NCBI GenBank assembly: GCA_002353485.1
Contig: DEJS01000014.1
Coordinates: 1-57,401, forward strand
Length of the DNA stretch: 57,401 nt
Source of the DNA: Prevotella sp. UBA2742
GTDB taxonomy: Bacteria; Bacteroidota; Bacteroidia; Bacteroidales; Bacteroidaceae
Reading direction: 5' to 3'
Within the stretch, counting starts at the first letter, position 1; each line of letters begins with the position of its first letter. The translations under genes and the position numbers were made by a program. The notes under the pieces were generated by a model. The model was given only the letters and a program-made list of their open reading frames with translations. It searched no databases and was not told the DNA's origin. Positions 1-7,414 of the stretch are shown in pieces.

Positions 1-343
1 TGATAGTTGCGGATTTTAGGTCTTCTATAAATGCTTCAAAGTTTTTTTTATTCTTCTTAATCTCCTCAGCTATGTTTATTTGTTTTCCCACTTTAACGTC
101 TTTCAACCCTAACACATACGAACCATTATCGCCAAGGCTATGTGGTACGGGTGAAGAAGTCCTTTCTTCTGGCCTAAATGTCTGTAAAACAATTCCATTA
201 TCGTCCCCCAAAGGTTCCAAACCTTTGAAGTTGCCATTCTTATCGATTAAAATGGCATATCTGAAGTTTACATACGCTGTTTGAAAAGAAGGCAAATCAT
301 CTTTGCATCTCTCATAATAGTCATAAAGTGCTTTCAATATCAT
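1..343 (-). CDS. cas8c: Cas8c (Csd1), type I-C Cascade large subunit, partial at window edge
   Basis: The minus-strand frame opens with MILKALYDYYERC, the usual N-terminus of Csd1/Cas8c, and stays open for 114 codons to base 1, so only the first fifth of a roughly 600-residue protein is visible. In type I-C systems Cas8c is the large Cascade subunit, used for PAM recognition and for recruiting Cas3. The start codon overlaps the cas5c stop as ATGA (340-343), which means tight translational coupling. cas7c, cas4, cas1, cas2 and the array would be expected further left, outside the window. The identification rests on the N-terminal motif plus gene order cas3-cas5-cas8c. Confidence 0.88.
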   Translation of the reverse strand, partial: MILKALYDYYERCKDDLPSFQTAYVNFRYAILIDKNGNFKGLEPLGDDNGIVLQTFRPEERTSSPVPHSLGDNGSYVLGLKDVKVGKQINIAEEIKKNKKNFEAFIEDLKSATI

Positions 344-1020
344 CGCAGTATCTCCTCACTATTTTTTGGTGGAACAATAATCACCCCATTCACCATCTTT
401 GCACGATAGAACATGGCAGGTGGATTCTTCAAGTCCTGCTCGAAGTCCATATCGTAGAGCATGATGCCTAAATCGCGGCTTTCACTGATTGGGTTAGGCA
501 ATTTCTCTGTTTCTGGATTGACAAGCCTGAAGGATGCCGAACACTCGCGAGTTCCCAAGTAGGGTTGATTAAAGCACTGTCCTTTACTGGCACGCCGCTC
601 AAACATGGCATTGTACTTGGCAGGATTTTCATCATGATGCTCTTCGTCAAACAAATCAGGCTGTTTTGTTCTCTTCCGTTGAGGAATGAACTCCAGTTTT
701 GCCCATAGTCGGTATCTGACATCTTTTAATAATAGGCTGTTCTTCTGTTGGCGTTTGTCTTCTATGTAAATGGGGTTCTTCGATGCCACAGCCCCCACCT
801 CATTACGCCGTATCGATGTCCATTTGATAGGATTTAGTACCTCTATATTAGTCACTTGCCAATGAATGGCGGGCTTCCAGAAGATGGCCTCAAAGATGGC
901 ACGTGCGGCAGAAGGCGTGATTACATCATAGCTCACCCGTTCCACTTTCAGTTCCGGACGGGTGAAGCAGGCCATCGGTCCCCATACTTCTAAACAGAAT
1001 TCTTTGTCATAGTATTCCAT
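340..1020 (-). CDS. cas5c: Cas5c (Cas5d), type I-C crRNA-processing endoribonuclease
   Basis: A 226-residue RAMP-fold protein, the normal length for Cas5c. In type I-C systems, which lack Cas6, this subunit cleaves the pre-crRNA repeat and stays on the crRNA 5' handle. Family landmarks visible are the N-terminal strand FCLEVWGPMACFTRPELKVE, the helix SAARAIFEAIFWKP (about residues 37-50), and the block RQQKNSLLLKDVRYRLWAKL around residues 90-110, which holds the lysine region linked to catalysis in the family. It starts 7 bases after the cas3 stop and overlaps cas8c by four bases, so it is the middle gene of one operon transcribed from the promoter at 3227-3234. Confidence 0.95.
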   Translation of the reverse strand: MEYYDKEFCLEVWGPMACFTRPELKVERVSYDVITPSAARAIFEAIFWKPAIHWQVTNIEVLNPIKWTSIRRNEVGAVASKNPIYIEDKRQQKNSLLLKDVRYRLWAKLEFIPQRKRTKQPDLFDEEHHDENPAKYNAMFERRASKGQCFNQPYLGTRECSASFRLVNPETEKLPNPISESRDLGIMLYDMDFEQDLKNPPAMFYRAKMVNGVIIVPPKNSEEILR

Positions 1021-1027
1021 ATCACTT

Positions 1028-3208
1028 TTATATTATGTATGTTTCTTCTAACCATTGATTATCTATTGACAATCCTGTGTCGTCATGGTAGAATGCAGGA
1101 TTGGTGATTACGTAGATATTCTCAAAAGGTTCCTCTATGGCTCCTATGCTCTTCAGCTTGTCAAAGTCGTGCTTGCGTATGTTGACACTGAATTGAGCCA
1201 TCTGTTTCATCAGCTGATAAGAAGGACCTTCCGAAAGTAACCGCTGATAAAGATTGATGCTGTCATGCCAATTGATGAGGACTGATATAGACTGGTCATC
1301 AATCAAATGAAATCGGCTTGCCGCCTCCTCAAACTCACATTCGGGTTTATAGAGTAATTCTTGCATTTGCTGCTTGTCAAAGTTATCAATCCGGCAATGA
1401 AGCTGCTTGAAATAAGCAACCATTGTCTCTGGCGCAAACCAGTCATACCGTCCAACCATATTCAGCCGTGCGTTGTTTGTCTGTGAAATAAAACCTGGCG
1501 GCAGAGGATGTTCCTTTCCCAAACTGAACACGTAGGTAGTGCAAATGCCGTTTTTTCCTTCACGGTTACAGCGCCCTGCTGCCTGAAGGATCGAATCAAG
1601 TCCCGCCTCCTGACGATAAACCACGGGGAAATCGATATCAACACCAGCTTCGACGAGTTGTGTGGCGATTACCCTGATGGGGTCATCGCCGCTCTCTTTC
1701 AATGCACGTTTAATATGTTTTATTGTTGTTGCCACATGTGTAGGGCACATCATTCGTGAAAGATGCAAACATATTCCCTCTTTTGGTAATCTCTCATAAA
1801 GCTCTTTGGCATCCCTGCGAGTGTTCACAATGCAGAGAACTCGCTGATACTTGGACAATTGCGCTGCTATTTCATCGTATGATTTAGAAGTCTCATCGAT
1901 TTTCAGTTCCACACGTCTTAGTTTATCGTGAAGCTTTGCATCTGCAGGGATGATTTCATAAACAGAATTCAAAGCGTCAAATCCGACAGAAGGATTGGTT
2001 CCATCAATCCTTCCTGTCAGCACTGGCTGACTGGCTGTGGTAAATAGGACAGAAACACGAAAAAAGCGACACAAAGTGTCAAGCGTATGGACTATAGGCT
2101 TATAAAAGTTCATCGGCAGCGTCTGTGCTTCATCCAGTATCAGTACGCTCTTGACTATGTTGTGAAGCTTCCGACAGTCGGAGCGCTTGTTGCTGAATAG
2201 CGATTCAAACAGTTGCACATTGGTGGTCACGATGATTGGATAATCCCAGTTCTCTGTGGCCAGTTGCAAGCGTTCTCTGCGTTCACTGTCTTTTATTGTT
2301 TCAGGATCAAAGTTGGAGTGATGCTCCAACACATTCTCTTCGCCAAATATCGTTTTCAACGTAGCAGCTGTCTGTACGATAATACTAGTATAAGGTATTG
2401 CGATGATAACCCTGTGGAGATGGTTGTTTACCGCATGGTGCAAGGCCCACAGCACCGAAGCCAACGTCTTTCCGCCACCTGTAGGAACGGTGAGGCTATA
2501 GAAGCCCATCTCGCCTTGACTTTCCTTGACACATTGCTCCTGCACGTAATTACGAATGCGGTTGACCTCTGTATCCTCTGACTTTTCCTTCAATTGAGAT
2601 AAATACTCTTCTAACTTACCTAACAATTCTGTCATCGTAGTGTGAGTACCACGAAGGGATGCCTGTTCAGGATTCATAAACTCTTCTGTGTCCAAACTGT
2701 CAGCATCCACGAGACAGGAGAAAAGCATACGAACAAGGTGATGAATGTCATAGCTCTTCAGATTCTGCTGCCTTGGCATAGCGCAAGATTGTGATTCAGG
2801 AATCAAAACCTCTTTAGGAATATCTTTCTTTGTCTCTTCAATGTATTCGCAATAGTCGTAAAGTCCACGATGATGCCCGGCTATTGGCTGGGCAATCAAC
2901 GGTGCGAATTGTGGATACAGTATTTGGGCAATACGTGCTCCTATATACGCATGATTCGGGCCACTCTTTATTTTTGCATATTTCGGGGTGTATCCAGTCA
3001 CTCCCTGAATATACTTCTGCCATTCAGTCTGTTCCTTGCCTTTATCGTGGAGCACCCCCATGACATGCGCTATGTCGCCACAGCCAAACTCGGCAGCAAA
3101 TTGTCCTGCAAGTTCTGCGACATGAGTACTATGATCTTCCAAAAATTGCACTCTTTGTTTTTTGCCGTTGTCATTTGCTTGGGTGATATGTGCGTAATAT
3201 TCCGTCAT
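1028..3208 (-). CDS. cas3: Cas3 nuclease-helicase, type I-C
   Basis: This 726-residue protein carries the fused HD nuclease and SF2 helicase that degrades DNA once Cascade has formed an R-loop. The HD domain shows H29, H54-D55 (LHDKGK), H86 and GHH at 111-113. The helicase has Walker A PTGGGKT at 242-248, a DEAQ motif II at 359-362 (DEAH/DEAQ variants occur in Cas3), a TTASQP motif III, and motifs V-VI in LVEAGVDIDF and QAAGRCNREGK. All key residues are present, so it looks functional. It is the first gene of the operon, and its start lies 18 bases below a TATCTTTG -7 element and about 34 bases below a palindrome that may be an operator. Confidence 0.96.
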   Translation of the reverse strand: MTEYYAHITQANDNGKKQRVQFLEDHSTHVAELAGQFAAEFGCGDIAHVMGVLHDKGKEQTEWQKYIQGVTGYTPKYAKIKSGPNHAYIGARIAQILYPQFAPLIAQPIAGHHRGLYDYCEYIEETKKDIPKEVLIPESQSCAMPRQQNLKSYDIHHLVRMLFSCLVDADSLDTEEFMNPEQASLRGTHTTMTELLGKLEEYLSQLKEKSEDTEVNRIRNYVQEQCVKESQGEMGFYSLTVPTGGGKTLASVLWALHHAVNNHLHRVIIAIPYTSIIVQTAATLKTIFGEENVLEHHSNFDPETIKDSERRERLQLATENWDYPIIVTTNVQLFESLFSNKRSDCRKLHNIVKSVLILDEAQTLPMNFYKPIVHTLDTLCRFFRVSVLFTTASQPVLTGRIDGTNPSVGFDALNSVYEIIPADAKLHDKLRRVELKIDETSKSYDEIAAQLSKYQRVLCIVNTRRDAKELYERLPKEGICLHLSRMMCPTHVATTIKHIKRALKESGDDPIRVIATQLVEAGVDIDFPVVYRQEAGLDSILQAAGRCNREGKNGICTTYVFSLGKEHPLPPGFISQTNNARLNMVGRYDWFAPETMVAYFKQLHCRIDNFDKQQMQELLYKPECEFEEAASRFHLIDDQSISVLINWHDSINLYQRLLSEGPSYQLMKQMAQFSVNIRKHDFDKLKSIGAIEEPFENIYVITNPAFYHDDTGLSIDNQWLEETYII

Positions 3209-3226
3209 AAGTTCCTTTTTTGGCTA

Positions 3227-3234
3227 CAAAGATA
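3227..3234 (-). promoter_or_regulatory. -7 element of the cas operon promoter
   Basis: TATCTTTG on the minus strand matches the Bacteroidetes -7 consensus TAnnTTTG, 18 bases upstream of the cas3 ATG. No well-placed -33 TTTG is obvious; the expected region falls inside the palindrome at 3242-3264. Confidence 0.7.
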
Positions 3235-3241
3235 ATATTAT

Positions 3242-3264
3242 ATTGTTCCAAATCGTGGTACAAT
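3242..3264. promoter_or_regulatory. Candidate operator palindrome upstream of cas3
   Basis: ATTGTTCCA-AATCG-TGGTACAAT is an inverted repeat with 8 of 9 arm positions matching and a 5-base spacer. It begins 7 bases upstream of the cas -7 element, so a bound dimer would cover the -33 region. It ends 2 bases from the stop codon of the WYL regulator gene, the obvious candidate ligand-responsive repressor. Function is inferred from position and symmetry only. Confidence 0.5.
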
Positions 3265-3265
3265 C

Positions 3266-4183
3266 TCAAACTTTTTTCAACTTTTTGTAGTTTTTTCCCA
3301 TTTCCTCGATGTTTTTGAGCATTTTTTTACGTAGTTCTATAGGTGAAATGACGTAAAGGCGGTCTTTTTTACGAAGGATTTCACCTATAAAATCATCAGA
3401 GGGTGAGATGAAGTAAGAAAAGTCAGAATACTCGTCAGTGGTAACTATTTCCTTCTGCGAATGGTGCAAGGGCAGGTCTCTGAGATAAGGTCTTTCTGCT
3501 TTTGAGACTCTGATAACAACTTTTTGCGGTGGCATTGTTTCATCCCGGAAAACACCAAAATAGTCATGGAAGTGTCCTTCTGCATCAAAGTCTTTATCGA
3601 GTTGAAAGGACTGTGCAGATGTTTCCAAAGATTTGATGCGATCAAGGGAAAAGATTCGGAATTGCTTCTTAACTTTCGTCAGCATATACCATCTTTGTTT
3701 GTAGAGTTTCAGGCAATAGGGCTCTGCTTCAGAATAGGTCTTTACCTTCGCATCATTATATTTCTGATAGGTAAAGGAGATACATTGGTTGGCTTTCATC
3801 GCTTCCAATACCGTTTGGAGATGTTTGTCTCCGGATGGGATGTCTTCCAGAAGTATCCGATTATGAAGGCTTATGCCTTCTTGAACAGCCGTATGAACCG
3901 TTAGGGACGAAAGCATCCAGTTTTGAATAGTATCTTCGCGGAGTACAGACTTATTGGCTATATAATACTTGAAGCCGTCTTTTTTGTCGCATTCTATGAT
4001 GATGCCATAGATGTCCTCGATGGCATCTTTATGGCGATTGAATGTCGTTCTGGAAATCTCCACTCCGCCACTCATCTCTGTGCGTAGCCACTTCTCATTG
4101 ATGTCTGTGAAAGAAATCTTTCCTGCCTGATAAATAGTGTTCAGCAGCCAAATATATTCTTTGAATAAATCAGATGTTTTCAT
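3266..4183 (-). CDS. WYL-domain transcriptional regulator of the CRISPR locus
   Basis: 305 residues with an N-terminal winged-helix-like segment (roughly 1-70, containing ISRTTFNRHKDAIEDIYGI), a WYL Sm-like domain around residues 125-200 (LKLYKQRWYMLTKVKKQF and RIFSLDRI), and a C-terminal WCX-like region. WYL proteins of this layout (the BrxR/CapW/DevR-like group) are dimeric regulators that sense nucleic-acid ligands and often sit beside phage-defence operons. Here it lies directly upstream of cas3 on the same strand, with 57 bases between. That gap holds a palindrome and a promoter, which suggests it controls cas transcription. I found no clear TAnnTTTG element in front of its own start. 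Confidence 0.88.
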   Translation of the reverse strand: MKTSDLFKEYIWLLNTIYQAGKISFTDINEKWLRTEMSGGVEISRTTFNRHKDAIEDIYGIIIECDKKDGFKYYIANKSVLREDTIQNWMLSSLTVHTAVQEGISLHNRILLEDIPSGDKHLQTVLEAMKANQCISFTYQKYNDAKVKTYSEAEPYCLKLYKQRWYMLTKVKKQFRIFSLDRIKSLETSAQSFQLDKDFDAEGHFHDYFGVFRDETMPPQKVVIRVSKAERPYLRDLPLHHSQKEIVTTDEYSDFSYFISPSDDFIGEILRKKDRLYVISPIELRKKMLKNIEEMGKNYKKLKKV

Positions 4184-4306
4184 AAGGCATTATTATTGTA
4201 TCTCGCGCTTTTATATGATTATTGCCGTCGAATCACCTCATACCTGTCCATAGTGTTAATCCACAGCAACAACAGCCAATAGAACTTATACTTAGCCGCC
4301 GTTTAC

Positions 4307-4330
4307 CGAGCACATGGTTTGCCGTGCTCG
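4307..4330 (-). terminator. Weak hairpin downstream of the GH8 gene
   Basis: CGAGCAC (4307-4313) and GTGCTCG (4324-4330) form a 7-bp stem with a 10-base loop, ten bases after the GH8 stop. No T-run follows on the minus strand, so intrinsic termination is doubtful. The remaining bases up to the regulator gene (4184-4306) show nothing I can name. Confidence 0.3.
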
Positions 4331-4339
4331 TCGAAATTG

Positions 4340-5569
4340 TCAGAGTGCGAAATTTCCTGACACATGGAGCATGGAGAGGAAATATACCATGCCTGCATAG
4401 TAGCGCCATTTCCCTGTTGGCGGCTGGACATCCCACAGACGCTGCACGTATTCGCGGGCCAGGGCACGGTCGTCTTCGTTGTCGCTGTCGACCAGAGCAA
4501 AGGCTCCTACGGCGTTGGCGCCGGCCATGCCCTCGGTGTAATTGCCCGTGGGCTCGGTACCGTCAAGGTTGAACTGTCCGTGGCTGAATCCCTCTTTCTT
4601 GAAGAACTGGAGTAGTCGGCGCATCATCGTGCGCTGGCTGGCGCTGGCCTTCCCCGTAAGATAGTAGTCCATGCCGACGTTCATCGGGCATCGGATGGCA
4701 TCATACTGATAACGGTCTGTATGATAGTCGAAGCCGGGACGGCGATAGGGCTTCCCGTCGAAGAGACAGTAGTCGGGATAGAGCCCGGTCGTAGCGTCCT
4801 GTGAGGTTTGCAGCAACCAACGGGCCTTGTCGGCAGCCTCGCGCCAGAAGTCGTTCTTTGCATCGGCGTTATCTGCCCAAAGGTCGAGGAAGGCAGGCAG
4901 ACAATAGGACGGATCGCTGTACCAGTGTACCTCCTCGTTGGGCACGAAGGTGACCAGGCGGGTGGAGTCGTCGAAGAGGTTGTATACGCCGGTCTGCTTT
5001 CCGTCCTTCGATGTTATCTTGTGAAGTATCTCGTTCGCGTCGGCAGCATACTGCGGTTCGCCCCATTTCTTGGCTGCAAGGAAGAGTGCTGTGACAAAGT
5101 AAATCTCTCCGTCGGAAGCGTTGCTTTGTCCAATCTGTGTCCCGTCAACAGAACATTGCCAGCAGAAGTAACCGTCCCAAGGACTATCGGAGGGGTATGC
5201 CATGTAGGTCTTGGCCCATCGCCAGAGCTTGTCGAACACCTCGCGCTTGTCGAGCTGCAGACTGATCATCATGCCGTAAGACATTCCTTCGGTGCGAACG
5301 TCATTGCTGCCGGTGTCTACGATGATGCCCATCGAGTCGCCTACCTCGTAGTAGACGCTTTTCTCGCCGTCGGCATCATACCTGTTGATGTCGCCAGGGG
5401 TAAAGAAGTGCGTCCAGATGCTGTCGATACGTGCCTGCACCTCTGAATCGCTCTTGCCGAGGAGTGTCGAGAAGAGGTTATTGGGATTGGTTGTCTCTAC
5501 TGGTTGCTTCTGCTGACAAGAAGTCAGCATGAATGCCGTTGCTACAAGATAAAATAATAATTTCTTCAT
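4340..5569 (-). CDS. GH8 family xylan-acting lipoprotein (Rex-like oligoxylanase)
   Basis: 409 residues with a lipoprotein signal ending in LTSC (Cys18), so it should be membrane-anchored, facing the periplasm or the surface. The glycoside hydrolase family 8 (alpha/alpha)6 barrel is seen in NDVRTEGMSYGMM (general acid Glu94), DSPWDGYFCWQC, ASDGEIYFVTALFLA, and YQYDAIRCPMNVGMDYY, which includes the probable base Asp. The C-terminus RYYAGMVYFLSMLHVSGNF matches reducing-end xylose-releasing exo-oligoxylanases better than cellulases. Expected substrates are xylo-oligosaccharides. It is monocistronic, with its own TATCTTTG promoter 16 bases upstream of the ATG. Endo-xylanase activity cannot be excluded. 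Confidence 0.88.
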   Translation of the reverse strand: MKKLLFYLVATAFMLTSCQQKQPVETTNPNNLFSTLLGKSDSEVQARIDSIWTHFFTPGDINRYDADGEKSVYYEVGDSMGIIVDTGSNDVRTEGMSYGMMISLQLDKREVFDKLWRWAKTYMAYPSDSPWDGYFCWQCSVDGTQIGQSNASDGEIYFVTALFLAAKKWGEPQYAADANEILHKITSKDGKQTGVYNLFDDSTRLVTFVPNEEVHWYSDPSYCLPAFLDLWADNADAKNDFWREAADKARWLLQTSQDATTGLYPDYCLFDGKPYRRPGFDYHTDRYQYDAIRCPMNVGMDYYLTGKASASQRTMMRRLLQFFKKEGFSHGQFNLDGTEPTGNYTEGMAGANAVGAFALVDSDNEDDRALAREYVQRLWDVQPPTGKWRYYAGMVYFLSMLHVSGNFAL

Positions 5570-5585
5570 ACGTCATACTTTGCTG

Positions 5586-5593
5586 CAAAGATA
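5586..5593 (-). promoter_or_regulatory. -7 element for the GH8 gene
   Basis: TATCTTTG on the minus strand, ending 16 bases upstream of the ATG at 5569. It matches TAnnTTTG. Confidence 0.65.
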
Positions 5594-5681
5594 CAAAAAA
5601 TAAGTGAAACATGCAAGATGCGTAGTGTTTTTTTTGCGATATTACAACTTGGGAAAAGCATTTGTGACAAGTGACTAAATC

Positions 5682-5819
5682 ATGCCTCCTAACACCGTAA
5701 AGTATGCCTTCCGACACTGTAAGGAATGGCACTTTATAGGGGTTAACAGGCATCGCTTACTGCGTTAGAAGGCATACTTTACTGCGTCGGGAGACGTTGC
5801 TGACGGTGTTGTCAGGCAT
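5682..5819. repeat. 22-bp tandem repeats in two opposed arrays
   Basis: Two plus-strand units (5682-5703, 5704-5725) and four minus-strand units (5732-5753, 5754-5775, 5776-5797, 5798-5819), each exactly 22 bp with the rough consensus ATGCCTNCTAACACNGTAA. They converge on a 6-base centre. The closest arm pair is a perfect 15-bp inverted repeat GTAAAGTATGCCTTC / GAAGGCATACTTTAC. No protein-coding frame runs through it. Together with the next element it fills most of the 520-base gap between the GH8 and hflX promoters. Confidence 0.75.
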
Positions 5820-5840
5820 CGTTAACGGCACGGACCGCCA

Positions 5841-5993
5841 CGTGCTCCTTTCTTGCTTACAGTGTCCCACCTGTCCTGTAGGAGCACCCCTCATACCATA
5901 CCTCTCCCCTCTTATAAAGAGAGGGGGAGAGTATGTATGGAGGGGGTGCTTTGGAATGGACGAGGTGGAACTGTTGCCCTATGGAGCACGTGG
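5841..5993. repeat. Nested palindromic element in the GH8-hflX gap
   Basis: The outer arms CACGTGCTCC (5841) and GGAGCACGTG (5984) are a perfect 10-bp inverted repeat. Inside them, 5883-5950 is a long imperfect palindrome running from GGAGCACCCCTC through CTCTCCCCTC, a TTATAAAG centre, GAGGGGGAGAG and back to GGAGGGGGTGCT. The CTCCCC/GGGGAG core resembles the element inserted in the GH94 gene at 24961. No coding potential is seen. Confidence 0.65.
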
Positions 5994-6061
5994 GACAGCT
6001 GATAATTGAGAGTTTTAGTAAAAAATAAATAACTTTTTTCGTTTTTGCGCATAACTTTTAG

Positions 6062-6069
6062 TACCTTTG
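6062..6069 (+). promoter_or_regulatory. -7 element for hflX
   Basis: TACCTTTG, 21 bases before the hflX ATG. A T-rich stretch lies upstream but no TTTG sits at the standard 19-21 base spacing. Confidence 0.65.
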
Positions 6070-6090
6070 CAGGCATATTTGACATGAAGC

Positions 6091-7398
6091 ATGAAGGAAT
6101 TTGTAATTTCTGAAGTCAAGGCCGAGACGGCAGTGCTCGTAGGACTCATCACGCAGCAGCAGGACGAGGCCAAGACAAAGGAATATTTGGACGAGCTGGA
6201 ATTTCTGGCCGATACGGCGGGTGCCGTCACCGTGAAGCGCTTTACACAGCGTGTGCAAGGTCCCAGTCAGGTAACGTATGTGGGAAAAGGCAAGCTGGAG
6301 GAGATACGACAATACATCCGCCAGCAGGAAGAGCTGTGCGACCATTGGGACGGCGAGGGCGAGGAGCCCCAGCCCGTGGGCATGGTGATATTCGACGACG
6401 AGCTGTCGGCCAAACAGATTCGTAACATCGAGCAGGAGCTGAAGGTGAAGATACTGGACCGTACCAGTCTGATACTTGACATCTTTGCCATGCGAGCCCA
6501 GACGGCCGAGGCCAAGACGCAGGTGGAACTGGCGCAGTACCGCTACATGCTGCCACGCCTGCAGCGGCTGTGGACGCACCTGGAGCGTCAGGGTGGCGGT
6601 TCAGGGTCGGGCGGCGGCAAGGGCTCGGTAGGTCTTCGCGGACCGGGCGAGACACAGCTGGAGATGGACCGTCGTATCATCCTGCACCGCATTACGCTGC
6701 TGAAACAACGTCTGCAGGAGATAGACCAGCAGAAGACGACGCAGCGGAAGAACCGCGGCCGGCTGATACGTGTGGCCCTGGTGGGATATACCAATGTCGG
6801 AAAGTCGACGATGATGAACCTGCTGTCGAAGAGCGACGTCTTTGCCGAGAACAAGCTGTTTGCCACGCTCGACACCACGGTAAGGAAGATGGTGATAGAC
6901 AACCTGCCCTTCCTGCTGGCCGACACGGTGGGATTCATCCGCAAGCTGCCCACCGACCTGGTGGACTCGTTTAAGTCGACCCTTGACGAGGTGCGCGAGG
7001 CCGACCTGCTGGTGCATGTGGTGGACATCTCGCACCCCGGCTTCGAGGAGCAGATACAGGTGGTGGAGAAAACCTTGGCCGAGCTGGGCTGTGGCGACAA
7101 GCCACAGCTGTTGGTATTTAACAAGATAGACGCCTACCACTGGACGCCTCAGGACGAGGACGACCTGACGGAGCCGACGCGCGAGAATGTCTCGCTGGAC
7201 GAGCTGAAGCGTACGTGGATGGCGAAAAGTGAAGAGCTAAGCGTGAAGAGTGGAGAATTTGCTCCCGCCCCGCTGTTCATATCGGCAAAGAAGAAGGAGA
7301 ATGTAGAGGAACTGCGTGAGGTGCTGTACCGTAAGGTGCGCGAGCTGCACGTGCAGAAATACCCCTATAACGACTTCCTGTACCAGGTGGACGAATGA
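6091..7398 (+). CDS. hflX: Ribosome-associated GTPase HflX
   Basis: 435 residues with the HflX N-terminal nucleotide-binding domain (VTYVGKGKLEEI near residue 70), a glycine-rich linker (GGGSGSGGGKGSVGLRGPGE, about 170-190), then the TrmE-Era-like GTPase domain with G1 GYTNVGKST, G3 DTVGFI and G4 NKID. HflX splits stalled or heat-damaged 70S ribosomes and 100S dimers. The ATG at 6091 is preferred because the nearby ATG at 6084 is out of frame. A short tail of about 70 residues after the G domain matches other Bacteroidetes HflX proteins. It is followed 16 bases later by the DUF4954 gene, probably in the same transcript. Confidence 0.96.
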   Translation: MKEFVISEVKAETAVLVGLITQQQDEAKTKEYLDELEFLADTAGAVTVKRFTQRVQGPSQVTYVGKGKLEEIRQYIRQQEELCDHWDGEGEEPQPVGMVIFDDELSAKQIRNIEQELKVKILDRTSLILDIFAMRAQTAEAKTQVELAQYRYMLPRLQRLWTHLERQGGGSGSGGGKGSVGLRGPGETQLEMDRRIILHRITLLKQRLQEIDQQKTTQRKNRGRLIRVALVGYTNVGKSTMMNLLSKSDVFAENKLFATLDTTVRKMVIDNLPFLLADTVGFIRKLPTDLVDSFKSTLDEVREADLLVHVVDISHPGFEEQIQVVEKTLAELGCGDKPQLLVFNKIDAYHWTPQDEDDLTEPTRENVSLDELKRTWMAKSEELSVKSGEFAPAPLFISAKKKENVEELREVLYRKVRELHVQKYPYNDFLYQVDE

Positions 7399-7414
7399 AC
7401 CAATATACTTACTT

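Noticed and set aside
3242..3264. Reading the cas3 upstream palindrome as a terminator for the WYL gene
   Set aside because: The stem is AT-rich, has only about 8 bp and no T-run follows on the minus strand; its position on the promoter fits an operator better.
5682..5819. CRISPR array
   Set aside because: The 22-bp units are directly adjacent without spacers and point in two directions.
5570..6090. Possible small genes in the long gap before hflX (frames of up to 91 codons)
   Set aside because: They run through the repeat arrays, lack conserved-looking sequence and have no promoter placed for them.
7316..7414. Upstream extension of the DUF4954 protein
   Set aside because: It lies in another frame inside hflX and its Cys/Arg/Thr-rich sequence is a shadow; the ATG at 7415 starts the conserved protein.
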